Position numbers and translations under genes: made by a program
The notes under the pieces: model-generated
Database searches by the model: none
Told to the model about the DNA's origin: nothing
Seen by the model: the letters and a program-made list of their open reading frames with translations, nothing else
In this document: piece after piece, positions 6,025 to 13,257 of the stretch
Numbering within the stretch: position 1 is the first letter of the stretch
Layout: each line of letters starts with the position of its first letter
NCBI GenBank assembly: GCA_913056215.1
Contig: CAJXMN010000018.1
Coordinates: forward strand, 1-38,162
Length of the DNA: 38,162 nucleotides
Direction: 5' to 3'
Source: an uncultured Flavobacteriales bacterium
GTDB lineage: Bacteria; Bacteroidota; Bacteroidia; Flavobacteriales_D; Crocinitomicaceae

Positions 6025-8394
6025 ATGGATCGTATTAACGTACTTATTGTTTTTTCGCTATTTCTCTTCAATTTTTGCAGCGCTGATGAAAACTTGCGCA
6101 GTGATACGATCGATGTCATCCAGTATCGGATGGAACTCGATATCACAGATTTTTCAAGTCAAACTTTGAAAGGGAATTGCGTTGTGAATTTCTCAAGTAA
6201 GATGAACAACGTGAATACAATTTCATTGGATCTATTGGGCTTTCAGGTAGATTCCATTAAAAGAGGTCCAGATCTACTCAATTTTGATTACAATGATACG
6301 TTGTTGGTTGTGGATCTTCCGAATAGTCTGGATATTGGCGATACGGATTCCGTACAAGTATTTTATCAAGGCACACCGGTGCAGGACCCTTCTGGTTTCG
6401 GTGGATTTTATTTTCAAGGAGATTATGCGTACAATTTGGGTGTTGGTTTTCAGGCAGATCCACATAATTATGGACGTGTTTGGCATCCCTGTTTTGACAA
6501 CTTTGTGGAACGAGCGATGTATGACATCACAATTTCAACTTCTTCGGATAAATTTGCGTATAGCAACGGTTATATAGCCAGTGAAAATAATACGGCTACT
6601 GTCAATACCAGAAGATGGATATTGACGGAGCCTATTCCGACTTACCTGGCTTGTGTAGGGGTGGCACCATACACACATGTCGAAGATGAATATACGAGTA
6701 ACCTTACTTCAAGTCAGATTCCAGTAATGCTCATCGCTGAACCTCAAGATACGACCAGCTTCAAAAATGCTTTTGTCAATCTCAAAGGAGCAATGACAGC
6801 ATTTGAAGCCCAATTTGGACCTTATGAGTGGAATAAAGTTGCTTTCGCTTTGGTACCTTTTAACGGTGGAGCTATGGAGCATGCAACTTGCATTATGTAT
6901 CCCCGTGCAACAGCAAATGGGACGACGCAGTACGAAACTTTGATGGCGCACGAATTATCTCATCACTGGTGGGGAAACCTTGTTACTTGCCAGACTGCCG
7001 AAGATATGTGGATTAACGAAGGACTTGCTACTTATTGTGAATCCATCTTCTTAGAGCACGTTTATGATTATGATACCTATCTTGATGAGATTACTGCTGT
7101 GCACCAAGATGTATTACAATCTGCTCATTACGATGATGGAGATTTTCTTCCACTTTCCGGAGTGCCGCACAATGCAACTTATGGCACCCATAGTTACAGT
7201 AAAGGAGCAACGATGATGCATAACCTACGTACCTATCTGGGGGATACTGATTTTTTTGCAGGACTTCAGTATATTCAACAGAATTATGCCATGACGCACA
7301 TTGACGCTGAAGGATTTCAAAATGCGCTCGAGAGTGCAACCGGAAATAATTTAGAGGCTTTTTTTAATAATTACGTTTATAATCCCGGATTTAACGGGAT
7401 TGAAGTTGATTCGTTTAAAGTGGTAAATAATAATGTAGATTACGATGTGACCGTATTCCTTCAACAAAAAATATTCGAAGCTCCTGACTTATTTACGAAT
7501 GTTCCTATTACAATTACTTTTGCGGGATCTGATGGGGAGCGAGTGACACGTCAAATGATGCTTTCTGGCGTTACAGCACAAGAAAGTTTCAACATTGCTT
7601 TTCATCCTGAAATGGTCATTCTCAATGAATCATCCGAACTGTTAAACGCAGTTACGGGTGAGAATCGCCTGATTACCGAACAAGGACAGCACCAGATGAA
7701 TGATGCCAAATTTTATCTCCGCGTCAATAACGAAAGTGATTCATCCTTTTTGCGCGTAGAGCATTATCGCGTTGCTCCTGACCCCATTTTAAGCCCATAC
7801 ATCAGTCATCAATTTGTGATCTCACCAGACCGTTATTGGAAAGTGGACGGTATGTGGTCGAACTCCTTCGAGGCGGAAGGAAGAATTACTTACAATTCGA
7901 AAGATGCAGCTTCTGGAAATCTCGATAATGGCTTAATGACGAATCATGCCGGCGTCAATTTCACGGAAGACAGTCTGGTCATTTTATGGCGCCCTAACCA
8001 GTCGACACGTTGGGAAGAATATCCCTTTTACGAACAATCAACAATTGGGAGTTCCACTGATGGTTATGGTCGTTTTGAGCTACCACAATTATTGAAAGGG
8101 GAGTATGCATTTGGTTTTCGAAAGAATGTAGCAAAAAACCCTAATGAATCGAAACACAACAGCGTAAGGCTTTACCCTAACCCCTCATCTGATGAGGTGG
8201 AGGTGACTGTTGAGAACTATTCTGGAGATGGACGAATTTTCGTTTATGCACAAAATGGTGCTCAGTTGTACAATGCAAAGATGACTGAAGAAGCTACTAA
8301 GCTAGATGTATCTAGTTGGAGGAGCGGTAGTTATTACGTTATCGTTTACATGGATAATAATATATTCGGTGTGGAACAATTTGTAAAAAAATGA
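6025..8394 (+). CDS. Secreted M1-family zinc aminopeptidase with a type IX secretion sorting domain
   Basis: A 789-aa exported metallopeptidase that removes N-terminal residues from peptides. Residues 1-20 are a signal peptide. The N-terminal beta domain is followed by the exopeptidase motif GGAMEHA at 281-287 (the usual Asn of GAMEN is His here, a known Bacteroidota variant), the zinc site HELSH at 309-313 and the third ligand E332 in INEGLATY. The YSKGATMMHNLR motif supplies the transition-state Tyr. The last 75 or so residues, starting near VRLYPNPSSDEVEV and ending YMDNNIFGVEQFVKK, form a type A C-terminal sorting domain, so the enzyme should cross the outer membrane by the T9SS and be released or anchored outside. 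Its stop codon overlaps the ruvX start (ATGA). Confidence 0.9.
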   Translation: MDRINVLIVFSLFLFNFCSADENLRSDTIDVIQYRMELDITDFSSQTLKGNCVVNFSSKMNNVNTISLDLLGFQVDSIKRGPDLLNFDYNDTLLVVDLPNSLDIGDTDSVQVFYQGTPVQDPSGFGGFYFQGDYAYNLGVGFQADPHNYGRVWHPCFDNFVERAMYDITISTSSDKFAYSNGYIASENNTATVNTRRWILTEPIPTYLACVGVAPYTHVEDEYTSNLTSSQIPVMLIAEPQDTTSFKNAFVNLKGAMTAFEAQFGPYEWNKVAFALVPFNGGAMEHATCIMYPRATANGTTQYETLMAHELSHHWWGNLVTCQTAEDMWINEGLATYCESIFLEHVYDYDTYLDEITAVHQDVLQSAHYDDGDFLPLSGVPHNATYGTHSYSKGATMMHNLRTYLGDTDFFAGLQYIQQNYAMTHIDAEGFQNALESATGNNLEAFFNNYVYNPGFNGIEVDSFKVVNNNVDYDVTVFLQQKIFEAPDLFTNVPITITFAGSDGERVTRQMMLSGVTAQESFNIAFHPEMVILNESSELLNAVTGENRLITEQGQHQMNDAKFYLRVNNESDSSFLRVEHYRVAPDPILSPYISHQFVISPDRYWKVDGMWSNSFEAEGRITYNSKDAASGNLDNGLMTNHAGVNFTEDSLVILWRPNQSTRWEEYPFYEQSTIGSSTDGYGRFELPQLLKGEYAFGFRKNVAKNPNESKHNSVRLYPNPSSDEVEVTVENYSGDGRIFVYAQNGAQLYNAKMTEEATKLDVSSWRSGSYYVIVYMDNNIFGVEQFVKK

Positions 8395-8813
8395 AGAAGA
8401 AACGGATATTAGCCATTGATTTCGGGCTCAAACGAACAGGTATCGCGGTGACTGATGAAAATAACATTATCGCTTCAGGTTTAACGACGGTCCCAACGAA
8501 CGATTTAATGGACTTTTTGATGGCTACAGTGCAAGATAAAAACATTGGAACAATTGTGTTAGGGGAGCCGAAAAGATTAAATATGCAAGATTCTCACAGT
8601 TCTGAGAATGTGCGTTTATTGAGAGCTGCATTAGAGAAACAATTTCCCTCAATTGAAGTAGAATCGATGGATGAGCGTTTTACTTCTAAGATGGCTGTTC
8701 AGTCGATGGTAGCGAGTGGGGTGACAAAAAAGAAGCGGAAACAAAAAGAACTCATCGATGAGGTGAGCGCAACAATTATCCTTCAATCCTATATGCAGCG
8801 TACTCAGTTTTGA
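8391..8813 (+). CDS. ruvX: Holliday junction resolvase-like RuvX/YqgF
   Basis: A 140-aa RNase H-fold protein. The conserved acidic sites are visible: D in RILAIDFGLKRTGIAV near residue 10, E in IVLGEPKR near 59, and the C-terminal D/E pair in MDERFTSK and ELIDEVSATIIL. In E. coli YqgF processes the 5' end of pre-16S rRNA; the Holliday junction role was inferred from its fold and activity in vitro. The length is standard. It overlaps the end of the M1 peptidase gene by 4 bp (ATGA), so translation is probably coupled although the two products act in different compartments. Confidence 0.93.
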   Translation: MKKKRILAIDFGLKRTGIAVTDENNIIASGLTTVPTNDLMDFLMATVQDKNIGTIVLGEPKRLNMQDSHSSENVRLLRAALEKQFPSIEVESMDERFTSKMAVQSMVASGVTKKKRKQKELIDEVSATIILQSYMQRTQF

Positions 8814-8891
8814 TGGAGCAGTAAAAAAGCTGCTTGTTAAAGTGGCTTAAAGTAATTCTATTTGAAGTAGAAATGAATATAAAAAAAGCCT

Positions 8892-8899
8892 TATTTTTG
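8892..8899 (+). promoter_or_regulatory. -7 element of a leaderless promoter for upp
   Basis: TATTTTTG is a perfect TAnnTTTG match separated by four bases (GACC) from the ATG at 8904. No Shine-Dalgarno sequence fits in that space, so a leaderless upp mRNA is predicted. Confidence 0.5.
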
Positions 8900-8903
8900 G
8901 ACC

Positions 8904-9551
8904 ATGATAAAAGATTTTTCAGATTCAAATAGCATTTTGAATCAGTTTTTGGCTGAAATTAGAAATGTCGAAGTACAACATGACCGCATGCGATTTCGTC
9001 GCAACTTGGAGCGTATGGCTGAAATTATGGGATACGAACTATCCAAAACATTGCAGTACGAAGAGCAAGAGATCATTACCCCCCTAGGTGAAGCAAATAT
9101 GAAATTACCTAAAGATGAAGTGGTTCTCGCGACTATTTTGAGAGCAGGTTTACCCATGCACCAGGGTCTCTTGAATTATTTCGACAACGCAGATTGTGCC
9201 TTTGTTAGTGCGTACAGGAAACATACAACAGATGAAGATTTCGATATTCAAGTGGAGTATTGTGCTTCGCCAAGTCTAGTGGGCAAAGATCTTATTATTA
9301 GTGATCCAATGCTTGCTACAGGGAGTTCAATGGTGCAGGTTTATGAAGCGTTAAAGCGCTACGGTGTGCCGCGTTCTTTACATATTGTATGCGGTATAGC
9401 GACAGAAGAAGGAATAGCTTTGCTTCAAAAAAAATTACCGCAATCGACAAAGATTTGGGTTGGAGCTGTAGATGATGAATTAACAGCTCAGTCGTATATA
9501 GTACCAGGTTTAGGCGACGCAGGAGACTTGGCTTTTGGTGATAAGGTTTAA
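8904..9551 (+). CDS. upp: Uracil phosphoribosyltransferase
   Basis: This 215-aa enzyme converts uracil plus PRPP to UMP in pyrimidine salvage. The sequence shows the family's substrate loop ILRAGLPMHQGLL, the PRPP-binding motif LIISDPMLATGSSM (about residues 129-143), and the uracil-binding C-terminus YIVPGLGDAGDLAFGDK. The length is normal. It is followed after 3 bp by a small membrane protein gene and then the YjjG-like nucleotidase, so salvage of pyrimidines and dephosphorylation of nucleotides share a transcript. Confidence 0.95.
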   Translation: MIKDFSDSNSILNQFLAEIRNVEVQHDRMRFRRNLERMAEIMGYELSKTLQYEEQEIITPLGEANMKLPKDEVVLATILRAGLPMHQGLLNYFDNADCAFVSAYRKHTTDEDFDIQVEYCASPSLVGKDLIISDPMLATGSSMVQVYEALKRYGVPRSLHIVCGIATEEGIALLQKKLPQSTKIWVGAVDDELTAQSYIVPGLGDAGDLAFGDKV

Positions 9552-9554
9552 TGT

Positions 9555-10022
9555 ATGATTACATACCTTACCTTTTTTCTTTTTAGTGTCTGGAAATTTA
9601 TGTTTACTCCATTAGCCGGACCAGCTGCGGGATTGAACTTTTGGGAAACATTTTTTTCTTGTTTGGGGGGAGGCTTTTTCTCAGCCATCATTTTTTATTT
9701 CGGGAGTAGTTATTTCATGCAACGTGCCGTTCGACTCAGCGCTGAAAAAGAAAAACAGCGTGAACAATTGGGTAAAAAAGTTAAGCAGAAAAAAAAGTTT
9801 ACGCGTTCGAATCGATGGATTGTAAAAATAAAGCAGTCATTCGGAATGTATTTTGTAACCTGGGCTTTTCCATTATTTTTCTCAATACCGCTAGGCACCA
9901 TTATTACGGCAAAATTCTATAAGCACCAGAAATCGACTTTTCCGCTGATCTTGTTCTTTTTGACAATTGATTGTCTCATTATAACAGGAGGAACTTATCT
10001 CGTAAAATACTTGTGGGTATGA
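9555..10022 (+). CDS. Small multi-spanning membrane protein of unknown function
   Basis: A 155-aa protein with hydrophobic segments at about residues 4-20, 30-52, 96-118 and 125-150. Between the second and third lies a strongly basic cytoplasmic linker (RLSAEKEKQREQLGKKVK and KKKFTRSNRW). I do not recognise the family. The gene begins 3 bp after upp and its stop overlaps the next start by ATGA, so it belongs to the same transcript. A transport or membrane-organising role could be imagined from the context, but nothing in the sequence shows one. Confidence 0.6.
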   Translation: MITYLTFFLFSVWKFMFTPLAGPAAGLNFWETFFSCLGGGFFSAIIFYFGSSYFMQRAVRLSAEKEKQREQLGKKVKQKKKFTRSNRWIVKIKQSFGMYFVTWAFPLFFSIPLGTIITAKFYKHQKSTFPLILFFLTIDCLIITGGTYLVKYLWV

Positions 10023-10723
10023 GTAAAATACAACATGTTTTTTTTGATTTAGACAGAACACTTTGGGATTTTGAAAGTAATTCCAAGTGTGCACTTGAAC
10101 AGTTGTTCGAAGAATTGAAACTACACGATCACCTGGAATCATTCGAGACGTTTCATAACACGTATAAAAAAATGAATGCAGCGTGGTGGAATCAGTATCG
10201 TAAAGGTCAAGTTGAAAAAGAAGCGCTAAGAGTTGGTCGGTTTAGCGATACCCTGAAAAGCTTTGAAATTGAAAACGATTCTCTTGCTCTAAAGCTTGCT
10301 AATCGTTATGTTGAGGTTTCCCCTTACCAAACCAACTTGTTTCCTGGAACAATTGAGACCCTGGAAAGCTTAAAAAAAGAGCAACACACCTTGCATATCA
10401 TTACCAATGGATTTAAAGAGGTGCAGTTTATTAAATTGCAAAACAGTCAACTGATTCATTATTTTGATGACGTATTGTGCAGCGAAGAAGTTGGGGTCAA
10501 TAAACCTGATCCTCATGTCTTTAGAAGTGCCCTTCAACGTGCTAATGCGCACAGTGATGAATCGCTCATGGTTGGAGATGATTTTGAAGCCGATATTTTA
10601 GGAGCTGAAAAATGCGGTATTAAAGGGGTGCTTTTTGACCCTCATGACCATTTCCAGCAGAACAGTGCGGTGCGCAAAATACGTACGCTTGAGGAGATAC
10701 ATCCTATCGTAGTTGGTTTATAA
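10019..10723 (+). CDS. HAD-superfamily pyrimidine nucleotidase, YjjG-like
   Basis: A 234-aa HAD hydrolase. Motif I is FFDLDRTLWDF (nucleophile Asp near residue 9), motif II is HIITNGF, the Lys of motif III is in GVNKPDP, and motif IV is MVGDDFEADILGA. The LWDF continuation and helical cap match the YjjG group, which dephosphorylates dUMP, dTMP and non-canonical pyrimidine monophosphates and so guards the pool against mutagenic nucleotides. The start is placed at ATG 10019, overlapping the preceding stop (ATGA), because an upstream start would add about 16 residues before the usual N-terminus. The stop shares the palindrome TTATAA with the convergent Lrp gene. Confidence 0.85.
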   Translation: MSKIQHVFFDLDRTLWDFESNSKCALEQLFEELKLHDHLESFETFHNTYKKMNAAWWNQYRKGQVEKEALRVGRFSDTLKSFEIENDSLALKLANRYVEVSPYQTNLFPGTIETLESLKKEQHTLHIITNGFKEVQFIKLQNSQLIHYFDDVLCSEEVGVNKPDPHVFRSALQRANAHSDESLMVGDDFEADILGAEKCGIKGVLFDPHDHFQQNSAVRKIRTLEEIHPIVVGL

Positions 10724-11182
10724 CGTTGGTATTACAGTAGATTTTTTAACCTCGTCTAATACGAAGGTACTTTTGATCTGGCTAATATTTTCGAGTGCAG
10801 CTAATTTACCAGATGAAAAGTGATGATACGCATTGAGATCTTCAACCATTACTTTTAACAGGAAATCATTAGACCCTCCCATGAGGTAACACTCCATGAC
10901 CTCCTCAAGTTCGTAAATGGATGCCTTAAACGATTCAATATCTGATAGTTTTTGCCCTTCCAGGGATACCGAACAAAATACAGTGATTGATTCGCCTACC
11001 TGTTGGGTGTTAATTAGTGCGACATACCTGTCAATCACACCTTCTTTTTCGAGGCGCTTGATACGCTCATAAATGGGTGTTTTGGATAAATTAAGTTGTT
11101 CAGCGATGTTTTTGATGCCTATCTTGGCATCTTGCTGAAGCATACGCAATATCGAAATATCGAGGTCATCTAATGGAGGCAT
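10718..11182 (-). CDS. Lrp/AsnC-family transcriptional regulator
   Basis: A 154-aa feast/famine regulator. The N-terminal winged helix-turn-helix occupies residues 1-60 (LDDLDISILRMLQQDAKIG, then LNLSKTPIYERIKRLEKEGVIDRYVALI). The C-terminal RAM ligand-binding domain includes ITVFCSVSLEG, VMECYLMGGSNDFLLKVMVEDLNAYHHF and the final VLDEVKKSTVIPTL. It is divergent from the PLP-dependent sulfur amino acid enzyme at 11335, with a 152-bp AT-rich region between them. The likely role is therefore control of that gene, and of itself, by an amino acid such as methionine. This is inferred from position, not from a mapped operator. Confidence 0.92.
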   Translation of the reverse strand: MPPLDDLDISILRMLQQDAKIGIKNIAEQLNLSKTPIYERIKRLEKEGVIDRYVALINTQQVGESITVFCSVSLEGQKLSDIESFKASIYELEEVMECYLMGGSNDFLLKVMVEDLNAYHHFSSGKLAALENISQIKSTFVLDEVKKSTVIPTL

Positions 11183-11305
11183 AGTGAATATTCCTTAATT
11201 TGAATTTACAATGTGTTAATAAATTAAAATAATTTACAAAACTATTTATATTTAGGAAAAAATACTGAATAAATTTATTTTAATAGATATATACACTATG
11301 AATTG

Positions 11306-11313
11306 TACTTTTG
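11306..11313 (+). promoter_or_regulatory. Putative -7 element for the methionine gamma-lyase-type gene
   Basis: TACTTTTG is a perfect TAnnTTTG match ending 21 nt before the ATG at 11335. The surrounding 11183-11334 region is very AT-rich, as expected for Lrp-type regulation, but no clean inverted repeat was picked out. Confidence 0.4.
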
Positions 11314-11334
11314 TGATAAAATAAAATAGTAGAT

Positions 11335-12582
11335 ATGAGCAATAAGTTCAAACCAGAAAGTTTAATGATGAGTCACGGATACAAACCGGAACTTTCACAA
11401 GGTGCAATAAAAGCCCCCATCTTTCAAACATCAACATTTGTATTTGAATCTGCAGAGGAAGGAAAAGCCTTTTTTGAAGTTGCATACGGGCTGCGTGAAA
11501 AGGAAAAGGACGAAGAGTTAGGACTTATCTACAGTCGTATAAACAATCCGAATCTCGAAATTCTTGAAAATCGTCTTTCACTTTGGGATAAGGCGGACGA
11601 TACAGCGGTTTTTGAGAGTGGAATGTCGGCTATAAGTACGGTTTTACTGGAATTTTTGAAGCCAGGTGATCTGATTTTATATAGCTCCCCAACGTATGGT
11701 GGAACAGATCATTTTATCCAGGAGTTTTTGCCTAAAATAGGAGTGGAGTATGCTGTTTTCCATCCCGAGAATACGCAGGAAGAAATTGAAGCAATCATAG
11801 AAGCAACAGGTAAAAAGGACCGCCTTGGATTGATTTATATTGAAACACCAGCGAATCCAACCAATACCATTATTGATATTGATATGTGTCGCAGGATTGC
11901 TGATAAATATAAGAATGGCGAGGATCGTTCTTATGTGTGCGTCGATAATACCTATATGGGACCTGTATGGTCAAAGCCACTCGAAGCGGGAGCAGACCTG
12001 GTTGTCTATTCAGCTACTAAATTTATTGGAGGACACAGTGATTTGATTGCTGGAGCTGTACTCGCGAATGAAGCGTTGATGATACGAGTTAAAACATTGC
12101 GTACCTTCCTCGGCAATATGGTAAGTCCACACACGGCTTGGTTAATGCTGCGTAGTTTGGAAACGTTGAAGATCAGAATGGAGAAGCAATGTCGCAATGC
12201 ACAGAAAGTGGCTGATTTTCTCAATAATCACGATAAAGTGAAGCACGTTCACTATTTAGGAATGATTGATGAGCAGAGCCCTCAGTATGAAGTTTACAAG
12301 CGTCAATACAATTCACCAGGAGCTATGATATCTTTTGATATCAGCGGAGGAGAAAAAGCCGCCTTTAAGTTCCTCAACCATTTAAAACTCGTTAAATTGG
12401 CAGTAAGTCTGGGAAGTACAGAAAGTTTGGCGCAGCATCCACAAACGATGACACATTGTGGTATTGATCCTGAAGCGCGAGAGCGTATGGGGGGGACGGA
12501 AGATCTCGTTCGCCTTTCGATTGGAGTAGAGGATGCAGAAGATTTGATATGGGATGTAAAACAAGCCCTGAAGCAAGTTTAG
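11335..12582 (+). CDS. PLP-dependent Cys/Met metabolism enzyme (methionine gamma-lyase or cystathionine gamma-synthase type)
   Basis: A 415-aa fold-type I PLP enzyme. The cofactor Lys is K229 in VVYSATKFIGGHSDL. Other hallmarks are YSRINNPN (phosphate binding), the FESGMSAIS loop, SSPTYGGT, VDNTYMGP and the C-terminal SLGSTESLAQHPQTMTH. Compared with canonical MetB/MetC/MGL of about 390-400 aa, it has an extra charged segment near residues 45-62 (YGLREKEKDEELGL). Members of this family either split methionine into methanethiol, ammonia and 2-oxobutyrate or act in transsulfuration; the residues seen do not settle which. The adjacent divergent Lrp regulator favours a catabolic, amino-acid-induced role. 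A strong terminator follows. Confidence 0.85.
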   Translation: MSNKFKPESLMMSHGYKPELSQGAIKAPIFQTSTFVFESAEEGKAFFEVAYGLREKEKDEELGLIYSRINNPNLEILENRLSLWDKADDTAVFESGMSAISTVLLEFLKPGDLILYSSPTYGGTDHFIQEFLPKIGVEYAVFHPENTQEEIEAIIEATGKKDRLGLIYIETPANPTNTIIDIDMCRRIADKYKNGEDRSYVCVDNTYMGPVWSKPLEAGADLVVYSATKFIGGHSDLIAGAVLANEALMIRVKTLRTFLGNMVSPHTAWLMLRSLETLKIRMEKQCRNAQKVADFLNNHDKVKHVHYLGMIDEQSPQYEVYKRQYNSPGAMISFDISGGEKAAFKFLNHLKLVKLAVSLGSTESLAQHPQTMTHCGIDPEARERMGGTEDLVRLSIGVEDAEDLIWDVKQALKQV

Positions 12583-12605
12583 ACACCTACTGAATGCAAG
12601 TGAGG

Positions 12606-12635
12606 AGCCACTTCCACGAGGAAGTGGCTTTTTTT
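12606..12635 (+). terminator. Rho-independent terminator of the PLP-enzyme gene
   Basis: A perfect 10-bp stem (AGCCACTTCC / GGAAGTGGCT) with the 4-nt loop ACGA is followed directly by a run of seven T on the plus strand. It begins 24 nt after the stop codon at 12582. Confidence 0.9.
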
Positions 12636-12744
12636 ATTTTTCTTCAAATTCAAGTAGCTGATAAGGCTGCTGTAAAACGCATTTCGGACACTTGAACTCC
12701 TGATCTATAAGTTCTTTGATTGACAAAGTATTACAAATGATCAT
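12634..12744 (-). CDS. Possible 36-codon gene with a CPKC knuckle
   Basis: An open frame from ATG 12744 to TAA 12634 encodes MIICNTLSIKELIDQ followed by EFKCPKCVLQQPYQLLEFEEK. Cysteines at positions 4, 19 and 22 with a CPxC knuckle suggest half of a zinc ribbon. An in-frame stop lies immediately upstream of the ATG, so the frame cannot be longer. It is convergent with the PLP-enzyme gene, and its stop lies in the T-run of that gene's terminator. It could be a true small protein, a remnant of a longer zinc-ribbon protein, or chance. No function is proposed. Confidence 0.25.
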   Translation of the reverse strand: MIICNTLSIKELIDQEFKCPKCVLQQPYQLLEFEEK

Positions 12745-12814
12745 TCATTAAAATACAAAATGTGTATCCGTTTGTTTACCCAAGATCAATTTCTACTACA
12801 TAAAAAGGTTAGTC

Positions 12815-12878
12815 CTTTGTCTCTCCCCACTGCGACAGGCTCAGTTCAGCGCTTTGTAGGGCGTCAGGGGGATGACTA
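12815..12878. repeat. Degenerate dispersed intergenic repeat (GACAGGCTCAG type)
   Basis: This patch is GC-richer than its surroundings and contains GCGACAGGCTCAGTTCAGCG followed by TTTGTAGGGCGTCAGGGGGATGAC. GACAGGCTCAG cores and GTCAGGGGGATGAC strings are typical of dispersed non-coding repeats in many Bacteroidota chromosomes. That assignment is from memory of such genomes; copy number could not be checked here, and no second copy occurs in this window. Confidence 0.4.
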
Positions 12879-12978
12879 TTTTACTTACAAGTCAATGATC
12901 GATAAATTTTTAATCTTACTTCTACCAAAAAATGGGCTAGTTAATTCATTGACTTTTCTCTAACTATTATCCTCCTAT

Positions 12979-13009
12979 CCTCCACCTAGCCCCCTCCGAA
13001 GGGGGAAAC
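12979..13009. repeat. Short palindromic intergenic repeat (CCTAGCCCCCT..AGGGGG type)
   Basis: CCTAGCCCCCTCCGAAGGGG sits within a unit that has a perfect 6-bp stem, CCCCCT (12990-12995) and AGGGGG (13000-13005), with the 4-nt loop CCGA. Its G/C content contrasts sharply with the AT-rich flanks. Similar ACCTAGCCCCC hairpins recur in Bacteroidota intergenic regions. It lacks a T-run on either strand, so it is not read as a terminator. Confidence 0.5.
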
Positions 13010-13257
13010 GAAACCTCAATAAATAGTGAGTATTGATAAAGTTTTCGGGTTTTTTGAAGATTTTAACCAAAAAGCCAGCATTGTTAGACTCTAGTTTATA
13101 AAAAAAATGGGGTAACAAGCAGATATGTATTAAAATACAATGATTACTCCTTATCCATTTTTTAGACTTATAAAAAAAGAGAAGCAACATTTTCAGCTGG
13201 AGGGTAAGAGAAAGGAAACTGCGCACGATCTTATCAAAATCGTCATACAATAGTGAA

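Larger units (their letters stand above)
12745..13257. other. Gene-free, repeat-bearing intergenic region
   Basis: Together with the terminator zone this is the longest stretch without a convincing gene (12583-13257). It contains two patches that look like the short dispersed intergenic repeats common in Bacteroidota genomes (listed separately). The rest is AT-rich sequence with no tRNA-like cloverleaf and no good promoter. Open frames that cross it have compositions dictated by the repeats. Confidence 0.5.

Noticed and set aside
8814-8850. AGCAG/CTGCT hairpin between ruvX and upp
   Set aside because: Stem of only 5 bp with no U-tract; too weak for a terminator.
12760-12963. 67-codon plus-strand frame
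   Set aside because: It runs through the repeat-like patch and has no promoter or ribosome-binding signal; the translated pattern follows from the repeat.
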